DNA of 64,000 nt, taken from NCBI RefSeq assembly GCF_001514495.1, contig NZ_BCNM01000015.1, positions 124,001-188,000 on the forward strand, read 5' to 3'. Positions 26,638 through 34,398 of this stretch are shown piece by piece (the first letter of the stretch is position 1; each line of letters opens with the position of its first letter). The DNA is from Paenibacillus pabuli NBRC 13638 (GTDB lineage Bacteria; Bacillota; Bacilli; Paenibacillales; Paenibacillaceae). The position numbers were made by a program, and so were the translations under genes. The notes beneath the pieces were generated by a model. It saw only the letters and a program-made list of their open reading frames with translations, was not told where the DNA came from and did no database searches.

Positions 26638-27930
26638 ATGTTTTGTTATCAGTGTGAACAGACGCCCAGCGGCGGGTGTACCGTAGTTGGCGTATGCGGC
26701 AAAAATGAAACGATCGCCAGCTTGCAGGATACGATGATTTTTGCGCTAAAAGGAATCGCTGCCTATGCAACACATGCGCGGCAGCTCGGCTATCACGATC
26801 CTGAGGTCGATCGCATTACACATGAGGCTTTGTATATGACGTTAACCAATTCCAACTTTAATGTGCAGGAACATCTGGATATGGCTATGAAAGTAGGGAA
26901 TGCAGCGATTCGTATTATGGATGTACTGGATCGTGCGCATACAGACCGTTTTGGTATTCCTCAGCCGATAACGGTTAGCCAGAACCGGATCGAAGGACAG
27001 TGCATTGTGGTAACAGGACATAATCTCTATGCACTGGAAGAACTGTTACGCCAAACGGAAGGAAAGGGCATCAACGTTTATACTCATTCGGAAATGTTAC
27101 CCGCCCATGGATATCCGGCCCTGAAGAAATATGCTCATTTGAAAGGCAATATCGGTAAAGCCTGGTACGATCAACGCAGACTGTTCGAGCAGTTTCCAGG
27201 TGCCATTCTTGCAACGACCAACTGTGTCATGCCGATTAAGGGAACGTATGCAGATCGCTTTTTCTCGTACGAAGTGGCTGGTTTGGAGGGGGTTGCCAAG
27301 ATTATGGATGATGACTTCTCGCCTCTCATTGAGCGTGCGTTGTCCCTGCCTGCGGCCAATATTCAGTCTGAGAAAGTGTTAACGACAGGGTATCATCATG
27401 AGACGGTTATTGGACTCGCTCCAGAAATTATTCAGGCGGTAAAGGATGGACATATCCGTCGTTTCTTCGTCATTGCAGGCTGTGATGCACCGGGTAAAGG
27501 GGGGAACTACTATCGTGAATTGGCTACATCGCTGCCCAATGACACGGTTATTCTGACCACATCCTGCGGTAAATTCCGCTTCAATGATGTGGATTATGGC
27601 ACAGTTGGGGATACAGGCATTCCGCGTTATATCGATCTGGGGCAATGCAACAACTCCGGTTCTACGGTAAAAATTGCGATGGCCTTGGCGGATGCTTTTG
27701 GCTGTACGGTGAACGAGCTGCCTGTCAGCATTGTCCTGTCCTGGTTTGAGCAAAAGGCAGTCGCCATCCTGCTTGGCCTGTTTAGTCTCGGCATTCAGGA
27801 CATTCGTATTGGGCCCAAACCGCCAGAGTTTATATCAGCTGGTGTGTTGGATGTACTTGTGGACATGTTTGGTCTGAAGCTGATCACAACGGCAGAAGAA
27901 GACATGAACGCGATGCTGGCGTTATCGTAA
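26638..27930 (+). CDS. hcp: Hydroxylamine reductase / hybrid cluster protein, short form
   Basis: A 430-aa Hcp. The N-terminal cysteines C3-X2-C6-X7-C14-X5-C20 bind the first Fe-S cluster. Later motifs TTNCVMP, AGCDAPGKGG, TTSCGKFRFN, GQCNN and WFEQKA carry the hybrid-cluster ligands. Hcp handles NO or hydroxylamine under anoxic, nitrosative conditions. Class I/II proteins have about 550 aa with two three-helix bundles; here the first cluster is followed by a single bundle, so about 120 residues are absent, as in class III. ATG 26638 has a strong AGGAGGGG site, and an Fnr-type box lies upstream. No reductase (hcr) gene is adjacent. Confidence 0.92.
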   Translation: MFCYQCEQTPSGGCTVVGVCGKNETIASLQDTMIFALKGIAAYATHARQLGYHDPEVDRITHEALYMTLTNSNFNVQEHLDMAMKVGNAAIRIMDVLDRAHTDRFGIPQPITVSQNRIEGQCIVVTGHNLYALEELLRQTEGKGINVYTHSEMLPAHGYPALKKYAHLKGNIGKAWYDQRRLFEQFPGAILATTNCVMPIKGTYADRFFSYEVAGLEGVAKIMDDDFSPLIERALSLPAANIQSEKVLTTGYHHETVIGLAPEIIQAVKDGHIRRFFVIAGCDAPGKGGNYYRELATSLPNDTVILTTSCGKFRFNDVDYGTVGDTGIPRYIDLGQCNNSGSTVKIAMALADAFGCTVNELPVSIVLSWFEQKAVAILLGLFSLGIQDIRIGPKPPEFISAGVLDVLVDMFGLKLITTAEEDMNAMLALS

Positions 27931-27974
27931 GATCGTGATGAAGGTCCTGTACCGAAAGACATGTTCTTCCGTTC

Positions 27975-28191
27975 CAAGCGCTAACGAACCTACTGCATCC
28001 TAATAGGTGGATAATCTAGGATTGTAACGTTTAAAGAACCTTAGTAACGTTATTCCGTCATAACATGGCGTCAGGACCTATAACATTGACCCCATTGACG
28101 AAATAACGTCTCTGTGATTCGTTACATCTTAAACCTGTGCAAATCGGAGCAAATGCGTGTGCCAGGTTCCTTAGAATTAAAAAAGACGAAC
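27975..28191. repeat. Composite palindromic repeat, copy A
   Basis: The stretch from AAGCGCTAACGAA (27976) onward aligns with 39921-40140 over its whole length. Inside, the arm TAAAGAAC...ACGTTATT (28032-28054) is inverted at 28099-28124 (CGAAATAACG...ATTCGTTA), and a second inverted arm ends GTTCCTTAG at 28174. It lies between hcp and the PTS gene and fills this 467-bp gap together with a terminator. Confidence 0.75.
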
Positions 28192-28244
28192 AAGGGGCGT
28201 CCTCTGTCATGCTTATGACTTTGGGGGATGCCCCTTTTCTTTTC
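28192..28244 (+). terminator. Terminator attached to repeat copy A
   Basis: AAGGGGC (28192-28198) pairs with GCCCCTT (28230-28236); the apex is the small palindrome GTCATGCTTATGAC (28206-28219), and Ts follow. The same apex recurs in copy B on a different stem. Confidence 0.85.
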
Positions 28245-28312
28245 CTTTTACTAGGTCATTATACCTTACGCAAAAAACATGAAATAAAAGGAGAAATCGT
28301 TTTTTTATCCTA

Positions 28313-28342
28313 TTGAAGTTTTTCTATGGAAATGGCTATATA
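28313..28342 (+). promoter_or_regulatory. Promoter of the EIIBC-like gene
   Basis: TTGAAG (28313-28318), 18 bp, TATATA (28337-28342), about 55 bp before the start codon. Confidence 0.5.
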
Positions 28343-28397
28343 GATAAAGGCACATTCACAAAACTCGGGTTTACCGCAGCATAAGGAGAAGATACAT

Positions 28398-29783
28398 ATG
28401 AAAGACAGGTTCATCGAACAACGATTAAAGCTCGCAGGTGGAAAGGAGAATATTCGTCATGTGCAGCATGACAGGAGTATAACAACGCTGACATTGTATG
28501 ACCATAGCCATATGGATCTGTCCGTTCCAACGGAAACGGCCCTCGATACTGACATTTGCATAACCCATGGCACGTATTGCATGAAGTTTAGAGATGAAGA
28601 CGCCTTCATTTACAATACGCTGCTTGGTATGGGTGTGGAGCAACAGAACGGAGATTCGATGCAGGAAACAACGATCAAAGGTAAAAAGACATGCTCCGCC
28701 CTGTATTTTATTTCCGATGTGTTCAGGCCGTTGATGCCCGTCCTTCTGGGAGCAGCAATACTCAAAATCATACTCGGTATGATTACAGTGATTAACTCGC
28801 TCAGCTCGGAAGATGCTTCGCTGATCAACAGTCCAACCTGGATGATCTGGAAGTCGATCGGCGACAGCGCATTTTATCTGCTGCCCATTCTGGTCGCCAT
28901 CAGTACAGCTTATCGCTTAAAAGGCAATCTGTATGTGGCAGCTGCCATTGGCGGATTGATGTTATACCCACAAATGATTACGTTAATGTCTAGTGGAGAA
29001 GATGTACATTTTATGGGGGTACCCGTCGTATCACAAGCGCCCTTTTTTTCGGCAGCCCTTTGGGTAATTGCAGCAATAGGCGCAGCTTCCTGGCTTGAAA
29101 AGCGGGTTGAGCGAATCAGCCCCGGCGCACTGAAAGGAATTCTTGCTCCGGCGTTAACGTTGATGGTCATTGCACCAATGGTGCTGTTGGTGCTTGGTCC
29201 AGTAGGTACATGGGTTGACGAGCATCTGTCTGGCGTTATTGAATCGCTGCTGAATGATGCTCCCGTTGTTTTGATTATGCTGCTGGGAGCGAGCATGTCG
29301 CTACTTATGATCATGGGGCTACATTACTGGCTGTTCCCCATCCTGATGAATGAGCTTATGACGAATGGCTTCACCATTGTACTTCCGGCCATGCTTGTTG
29401 CCTTTGTTGCGCAGGCGGGTGCCGCACTCGCTGCAGGTCTGCGAAGCGAGCAGCCGGAGTTCCGGAAACTGGCATTCTGGGCAAGCGGAACGGCATTATT
29501 CGGAGTGACAGAGCCTGCAATGTTTGCAGTCAATATAAGAAGGAGGGCGTCTTTTTATGCAGCCATGCTGGGTGGTGCGGCTGGAGGATTGTATTTCGGT
29601 CTTCTATCTGTAAAGACATTGGTCATAGGTGGTTCCGGCAGCCTGTTTGACATTCCGTTCTACATCGAAGAGGGGACCTCCAATATGTTGCATACTTGTA
29701 TTGGTGTATGTATTGCTTTTGTGATATCCGGGGGACTTGCATACTGGATGGCAGGAAGAACAGCCAACCGCAAAAGCATGTAA
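28398..29783 (+). CDS. PTS EIIBC-like membrane protein with degenerate EIIB
   Basis: 461 aa. Residues 1-90 have the EIIB fold outline of beta-glucoside/sucrose permeases (LAGGKENIRHVQHD...), but where the family has HCATRLRF with the phosphorylated Cys, this protein has HDRSITTLTL: Asp replaces Cys. Residues about 105-455 form an EIIC domain with about ten segments and the conserved LFGVTEPAMFAVN (usually GITEPAIYG). No EIIA, HPr or hydrolase gene is adjacent. ATG 28398 follows AAGGAG. It cannot work as a normal phosphotransfer permease; it may be a facilitator, a sensor, or use another EIIB. Confidence 0.8.
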   Translation: MKDRFIEQRLKLAGGKENIRHVQHDRSITTLTLYDHSHMDLSVPTETALDTDICITHGTYCMKFRDEDAFIYNTLLGMGVEQQNGDSMQETTIKGKKTCSALYFISDVFRPLMPVLLGAAILKIILGMITVINSLSSEDASLINSPTWMIWKSIGDSAFYLLPILVAISTAYRLKGNLYVAAAIGGLMLYPQMITLMSSGEDVHFMGVPVVSQAPFFSAALWVIAAIGAASWLEKRVERISPGALKGILAPALTLMVIAPMVLLVLGPVGTWVDEHLSGVIESLLNDAPVVLIMLLGASMSLLMIMGLHYWLFPILMNELMTNGFTIVLPAMLVAFVAQAGAALAAGLRSEQPEFRKLAFWASGTALFGVTEPAMFAVNIRRRASFYAAMLGGAAGGLYFGLLSVKTLVIGGSGSLFDIPFYIEEGTSNMLHTCIGVCIAFVISGGLAYWMAGRTANRKSM

Positions 29784-29983
29784 GCTTATAGCGTCATTCC
29801 ACGGACAATCTAAAAGAAAGTCAAGTATGGGCTAGTCTGGATGCTGATTGAGGTTTTGGAGCATGATCGAGTCATTGCTACAATTAAACTGGACTATAGA
29901 CATCAGACGGTTGACGCTGTTAGGACATGTATAAAAGCAATACTATTCAGATTCGAAAATATGAACACTTATCTGTGTGATTT

Positions 29984-30037
29984 AACAGCGTGCACCGTCT
30001 AGTCCTGGTGTACGCTGTTGCATGTTCTCTTTTTTTG
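29984..30037. terminator. Long hairpin between convergent PTS and MerR genes
   Basis: AACAGCGTGCACC (29984-29996) and GGTGTACGCTGTT (30007-30019) pair with one mismatch; a T7 run starts at 30031, about 11 nt later. Nothing else is recognisable in the 333-bp gap 29784-30116. Confidence 0.65.
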
Positions 30038-30116
30038 AAGACTAATCTTGGATCTTTCCAAACAAGCCAATGCGTCGGTAGTGAAATATAGAATAAGCAT
30101 TGACGTGAGGCGCTGC

Positions 30117-30824
30117 CTATAATTCCTGATGTAATTCGATATATTTCATAAGTTCCTTGATTCCTGCAAATTGCAGGGTTAGTTGGTTGTTCAGCTTGTG
30201 CATGGCTAGTTGGAATGCGTTGTTAATCTGTGTGTAATCCTGTGTGCCGACAGTGTTTAGAAGTTCTTTCATATGTTCAATATAGTAGACGGATTTTCGC
30301 AAACTGCTAATGATCAATATCTTTCTCAGCTCAGTTCTGGTGTACATTCGATAACCATTGTGCTTGTCCCGTTCCGAACGAATTAACCCTTCTTTTTCCC
30401 AATGCCTGATGGCAGAGGTGTTGACCCCCGCTACTTCAGCGACTTTCCCAATCGTCAAGGTATTCGTAATTTTAACATTCCTATATTCTGAAAAATCGGT
30501 CTGTTGAATCATGCCCCATATCTCATCAACCCGTTGTTTCTCCAGTTGGCTGTTATACAACTGCTGGTTCACGAGCCAAAGTGCGTCGTTGACTTCACCA
30601 CGTTTAACTTTCCTCATGACTTCATATACAGCCGGAATCTCATAACCCTTTAATAACGAACGAATCGCGATGAATGCTTGGAAGTGAATGGACGTGTAGT
30701 ACCTGTGATTGCTTGTGGTCCGTGGAACATGGGGAATCAAGCCTTCCTTTTCATAGCGTCTCAGCGTGGTTGTACTAATAGCCAGTTCAGTTGCAATCTG
30801 TCCAGGTGTATATGTAAAGTTCAT
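30117..30824 (-). CDS. Regulator with two MerR DNA-binding domains
   Basis: A 235-aa protein holding two MerR-type winged helices in tandem: residues 6-70 (YTPGQIATELAISTTTLRRYEKEGLIPH, HRYYTSI) and residues 121-185 (TIGKVAEVAGVNTSAIRHWEKEGLI, NGYRMYTRTELRKI). A short C-terminal helical tail follows instead of a ligand-binding domain. Ordinary MerR proteins have one such domain and dimerise. ATG 30824 follows GAGGAG. It is convergent with the EIIBC gene and divergent from the collagen-like gene. Target and signal are unknown. Confidence 0.85.
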   Translation of the reverse strand: MNFTYTPGQIATELAISTTTLRRYEKEGLIPHVPRTTSNHRYYTSIHFQAFIAIRSLLKGYEIPAVYEVMRKVKRGEVNDALWLVNQQLYNSQLEKQRVDEIWGMIQQTDFSEYRNVKITNTLTIGKVAEVAGVNTSAIRHWEKEGLIRSERDKHNGYRMYTRTELRKILIISSLRKSVYYIEHMKELLNTVGTQDYTQINNAFQLAMHKLNNQLTLQFAGIKELMKYIELHQEL

Positions 30825-31184
30825 TTGCTTCTACTCCTCATGTTTCAAGTAAAACCTTCAAGTGCTACACTAACATATAACGCGCCAAAGTTCATATTTG
30901 ATCCGCATTTTATAATAAAAACCGGAATATTGCATCAATGTTATAGACTGAATGTATAAACAGCAAAGGAGTAGTCACTAAAAAGAAAATAATTAAAATG
31001 CAAAAAAACGGAAATGGTGGGGAGTTGGACATTGAACTGAAGAAGGATGTGATGTGAATTAATCGTTTTAATAGACAACTTATCTCATAATAGGCACTAT
31101 AATTTTCTGAATTATAGTTGATTGTCTATGCCCCCCGTGATCATTACACATAGTATGTGGAGAAATATCACGGAGGTGAGTTAA
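30825..31184. other. Intergenic region with two inverted repeats, upstream of the collagen-like gene
   Basis: A 360-bp AT-rich gap. It holds a perfect dyad ACTATAATT-N5-AATTATAGT (31096-31118) and a hairpin CCGTGAT (31135-31141)/ATCACGG (31167-31173) enclosing CACATA-g-TATGTG (31147-31159). The latter ends inside the ribosome site GGAGGTGAG (31172-31180). A 19-codon ORF at 30998-31057 has no convincing start signal. Confidence 0.5.
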
Positions 31185-31991
31185 TTGATAAATCGTCATG
31201 GGAAACGTATTTGTAGACGTAAATTCAAAAAACATGTGCATTGTGGAGTTAAGGTTAAGGTGCTGAAGATTAGACCTAAAGTTGTTGTTAATGCACCGCA
31301 AGGCGCTCCAGGGATTCCTGGCCCACTTGGACCGATAGGTCCCAAAGGAGCGACTGGAGCTCAGGGGATACCGGGACCAGCCGGACTGCAAGGGGTACCT
31401 GGTATACCGGGACCAGCAGGTCCGGCTGGCGCGATCGGAGCAGTTGGCCCTGCTGGCCCAGTGGGACCTGTCGGCCCTGCTGGCCCAGTGGGTCCTGTTG
31501 GCCCTGCCGGCCCAGTAGGTGCAGCAGGTGCTGTTGGTGCAACCGGCCCTGCCGGAGCAACGGGTCCAGCAGGTCCGGCCGGGGCTGGGATATCCGATTT
31601 CCTGAGTGTTTTTCGAGCAGATCCCGGTACAGGTACTGATACCGTTCCAGGAAACTCACCAATAACTTTAACCGGAGTTTTGGCTAATGTAGGCGGAGCA
31701 TTCACCTTCGTGCCTCCATCTTCGACGATAACCATTAATGAAACAGGAAGTTACTTTATCTCTTTCACCATTCATAATCAGGGCAATGCTGATTTCAACC
31801 TTACGGTGAATGGAACGCCCATAACACCAGTGCCTTTCACGGGTAATGGAGGAGGGCCCATATCCGCTGAAGTTATTATTACGGTCACAACAGTTCCGAC
31901 GACGATCCAACTGGTAAATGCGAATGCAACTCCTGCACAGTTGCATAACAATCTAAATACCACTGTGACAATTCTAAAACTGACTCCTTAA
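31185..31991 (+). CDS. Collagen-like, BclA-type spore surface protein
   Basis: A 268-aa protein. A basic, Cys-containing head (1-38, KRICRRKFKKHVHCGVKVKVLKIRPK) precedes about 30 Gly-X-Y triplets (about 41-137, including repeated GPAGPVGPV units encoded by a 27-bp repeat). A C-terminal beta-rich domain (138-268, FVPPSSTITINETGSYFISF) of the BclA C-terminal/TNF-like kind follows, which usually trimerises. Such proteins form the hair-like nap of the exosporium or spore crust. The start is TTG 31185, eight bases after GGAGG. No classical signal peptide is present, which fits deposition from the mother cell. Confidence 0.85.
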   Translation: MINRHGKRICRRKFKKHVHCGVKVKVLKIRPKVVVNAPQGAPGIPGPLGPIGPKGATGAQGIPGPAGLQGVPGIPGPAGPAGAIGAVGPAGPVGPVGPAGPVGPVGPAGPVGAAGAVGATGPAGATGPAGPAGAGISDFLSVFRADPGTGTDTVPGNSPITLTGVLANVGGAFTFVPPSSTITINETGSYFISFTIHNQGNADFNLTVNGTPITPVPFTGNGGGPISAEVIITVTTVPTTIQLVNANATPAQLHNNLNTTVTILKLTP

Positions 31992-32091
31992 TTCCGATTC
32001 TCAATACAGTTTATGTCAGCATAAAAATAAAAGTTTATGTCTTTTATCCAGTCAATAAGTCTATTTATTCTAAAAGATAGACTGAATTATC

Positions 32092-32168
32092 GGGGGCTGG
32101 AGAGCGGCGGGGCGATGAAGCTAAGAGACATCGCCGCTGCTCTCTTTCGTTTCCGAAGCCAAGCCCCC
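32092..32168. other. Large nested stem-loop downstream of the collagen-like gene
   Basis: Outer stem GGGGGCT (32092-32098)/AGCCCCC (32162-32168). Inner stem GAGAGC-GGCGGGGCGATG (32100-32117) with CATCGC-CGC-T-GCTCTC (32129-32144). It is much more GC-rich than its surroundings. It may be a terminator, a structured RNA or an element end. Confidence 0.5.
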
Positions 32169-32295
32169 AAAGTCTGGTAAGAGGGTCACGGTGCTGGTAT
32201 CTACCGGAGGTATGAAGATCACTGAGATTACGCCCTACGTCACGTTCAAGCTGGACAAGATATTTTTGCACGAGGAAGTCGTTGCTATAAGATGA
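32125..32295 (+). pseudogene. Possible gene remnant
   Basis: The frame is open without a stop from 32125 to TGA 32293-32295 and reads protein-like (…GKRVTVLVSTGG, then MKITEITPYVTFKLDKI… from ATG 32212). The head is not in place and the family is not recognised. The opposite strand is also open here, so this is only a tentative call. Together with the GC-rich stem-loop it fills the 358-bp gap before the hydrolase gene. Confidence 0.25.
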
Positions 32296-32349
32296 AGAGT
32301 CTAATAAAACGATATTATGAATGTTTTACTTGCCAAAGGAGTGGTGCAG

Positions 32350-33240
32350 TTGAAAAAAATGATTAAAATGAAAAACGGTTCAGAGCTGGAAGTCGGATTA
32401 ACCGGAAATCCAGATCGCAAAGTCATTATGCTGCCGATCGCCAAAAAGTCCGTAACCGGACAAGAAGCCGAAACCCTAAAGTTATGGGGTGTTGATCCTG
32501 AACTGGGTGCAAAGTTTATTGCTGGACTTTCGGATGGATTTCAGATCTTGCATTTTGATTATGAGGGCCACTATATGGCACATCCCCATCCGGAACATTT
32601 TACGTTCGAGTATATAACCCAGGATTTATTAAGGATTGCGGATCAAATGAATGTGAATCGATTCAGTTATTACGGATACTCCTGGCTGGCCCTTGTCGGA
32701 TTGCAGCTCGCAATTCGGACTGATCGTATGGAAAGTCTCATTATGGGAGGATTCCCGCCATACGAGGGGCCGTATGAAGAAATGCGCGTAGTTACTGCAA
32801 GGACGTATGAAGCAGCATTGAAGCAGCATGGGAAATTGGAACATGAACAAAAAGGACAAGCATCTATGAATTCGGAGCAGATGTGCCCGGATGAAGTGGA
32901 TTGGGACAACATTCAGATCCAAATTGATCCAGCTCAAACCAAACAATTTGTCACCATGTACCAAAGTTTATTGGATTTTGATGACCAACTCATTCAGAAT
33001 CAGCTGAGTATCCCGAGATTAACTTTTGCAGGTGAGAAAGATACAATTGTATATGGTGAAAAGTTTGGGGATGTGACAGTGGATATCGCCGGACGGTTGC
33101 AAAAGAATAAACAAAGGCTTGAAAACTTCGGTTGGACCGTCGAAATCATCCAGGGAGAGGATATGGATCACACCAAAGCCATGCTTCCCAGTATCGTTCT
33201 CCCTTTAATTCAACCCTGGTTAAAAGCTCATCTAAGTTGA
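32350..33240 (+). CDS. Alpha/beta hydrolase
   Basis: A 296-aa cytoplasmic protein with an alpha/beta-hydrolase fold. The oxyanion-side strand VIMLPIAKKSV, the segment HFDYEGHYMAHP and the nucleophile elbow YYGYSWLALVGLQLA are visible; the elbow reads G-Y-S-W-L, so it departs from GxSxG at its last position. Candidate acid and base are in FAGEKDTIV and EDMDHTKAM. TTG 32350 follows AAAGGAG (32335-32341) with ideal spacing; the ATG at 32317 lacks one. It stands alone; substrate unknown. Confidence 0.75.
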   Translation: MKKMIKMKNGSELEVGLTGNPDRKVIMLPIAKKSVTGQEAETLKLWGVDPELGAKFIAGLSDGFQILHFDYEGHYMAHPHPEHFTFEYITQDLLRIADQMNVNRFSYYGYSWLALVGLQLAIRTDRMESLIMGGFPPYEGPYEEMRVVTARTYEAALKQHGKLEHEQKGQASMNSEQMCPDEVDWDNIQIQIDPAQTKQFVTMYQSLLDFDDQLIQNQLSIPRLTFAGEKDTIVYGEKFGDVTVDIAGRLQKNKQRLENFGWTVEIIQGEDMDHTKAMLPSIVLPLIQPWLKAHLS

Positions 33241-33268
33241 AAATGGCGAGGACAGGACCAAAGTTGAT

Positions 33269-34039
33269 TTATGTTGTTATATCGTCTAATGCTCTTTGCT
33301 TTCGCTGCTGATAATCCCAGATGGATTCATATAACAACTGTTCGTTGAAATCAGGCCACATCACATCCGTAAACCATAGCTCCGAATAGGCGGCTTGCCA
33401 TAACAGAAAATTGCTTAACCGCTTCTCTCCACTTGTTCGGATCAGCAAATCAGGGGCAGGATTTAATCCTGTATACAAAAACGTTTCAAATTCTGCCTCG
33501 GAGATTTCCGAGGTTTCTTTGTTTTCTTCGATGTTTACTTCGATGTACGATTTGATGGCTTGCACAATATCGTTCTTTCCTCCATAATTCATTGCAAAGT
33601 AAACAGCCATCCCGCTGTTCGGTTGGGTTAGTTCCACCACTTTACGCATCGCTTCCTGTGTTTCTTCGGGAAATTTCGAGATATCACCAATAAAATTAAC
33701 TTTGATATTATTTTGATTCAATTCCTGCACTGTCGCATCCTGTACAAATTCAACCACCAGACTAATGATGTAGTCGACCTCTTCCTTGGGCCTTTTCCAA
33801 TTTTCCGTAGAGAAGGCGTACAGCGTGAGAGAGGTGATCCCGTTTTTGTGGCACATGCTTATGGTTTCCCGCATCGTCTGCATTCCTGCATAGTGACCGG
33901 CACTTCGGGGCAACCCTCGTCTCGTCGCCCATCTTCCGTTTCCATCCATCATAATCGCGATATGTTTCGGGACCAAGCCGTTCCAGTCAATGGAATGTTC
34001 AATATTCGTTTTTTCTTTATGTACACGGTGCCGCTTCAT
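33269..34039 (-). CDS. uppS: Isoprenyl transferase (undecaprenyl diphosphate synthase family), stand-alone copy
   Basis: A 256-aa cis-prenyltransferase that condenses isopentenyl diphosphate units onto farnesyl diphosphate to make the lipid carrier for cell-wall synthesis or a shorter Z-prenyl product. Family signatures: HIAIMMDGNGRWA with the catalytic Asp, SLTLYAFSTENWKRP, FAMNYGGKNDI, LIRTSGEKRLSNFLLWQAAYSELWF and MWPDF. ATG 34039 follows AGGAGGAA. The housekeeping uppS normally lies between frr and cdsA; this copy stands alone, so it is probably a paralogue. Confidence 0.9.
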   Translation of the reverse strand: MKRHRVHKEKTNIEHSIDWNGLVPKHIAIMMDGNGRWATRRGLPRSAGHYAGMQTMRETISMCHKNGITSLTLYAFSTENWKRPKEEVDYIISLVVEFVQDATVQELNQNNIKVNFIGDISKFPEETQEAMRKVVELTQPNSGMAVYFAMNYGGKNDIVQAIKSYIEVNIEENKETSEISEAEFETFLYTGLNPAPDLLIRTSGEKRLSNFLLWQAAYSELWFTDVMWPDFNEQLLYESIWDYQQRKQRALDDITT

Positions 34040-34223
34040 GAAAATTCCTCCTGTTCCTCAAGCTAGAATGGGTTACACATATCGTTGTGTTAACTGTTCA
34101 AAAAGATTTCCAGAATTTATAATGATTATATAGGATTGGACAGGGCAAAGCCATGATAGGCTTACAATGTCACCATCGTGCAGAATTAGCTCCTCGATGT
34201 AAAACAACAAATAACCCTTCATC

Positions 34224-34280
34224 TGTGGGATAACTTGAAGATAATGAACAGAGCTGTGCTCAACTATCGGTTATCCCACA
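34224..34280. other. Nested inverted repeat upstream of the SDR gene
   Basis: TGTGGGATAAC (34224-34234) and GTTATCCCACA (34270-34280) are perfect 11-bp inverted copies. The space between them holds an inner hairpin GAGC-tgt-GCTC. It lies in the 350-bp gap between uppS and the SDR gene, about 110 bp before the SDR start, and has no U tract. It could be a paired operator or a structured leader. Confidence 0.6.
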
Positions 34281-34398
34281 AAAGCCTGCCCATTTGCTGA
34301 TTGTAAGAGCTTTCATTTGATCCGTATACTAAAGGTGTCAACAAGGTCGGATGTGTCTTTATGGGGCATCCATCTTCATTTGGAAAGGATGATTGGAC

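Noticed and set aside
30998..31057. 19-codon ORF (MQKNGNGGELD...)
   Set aside because: The AAAGGAG upstream is too far away and no start codon lies at the proper distance; kept only as a note in the intergenic entry.
31149..31157. CATAGTATG as a sigma-K -10 box for the collagen-like gene
   Set aside because: Deviates from CATAnnnTA and would leave only about 11 nt between start site and ribosome site; no convincing -35 element.
31380..31600. 27-bp DNA repeats as a possible CRISPR or satellite
   Set aside because: They are the in-frame codons of the Gly-X-Y collagen triplets.
32065..32271. 68-codon minus-strand ORF under the GC-rich hairpin
   Set aside because: Arg-rich composition typical of the antisense of GC-rich sequence; no family recognised.
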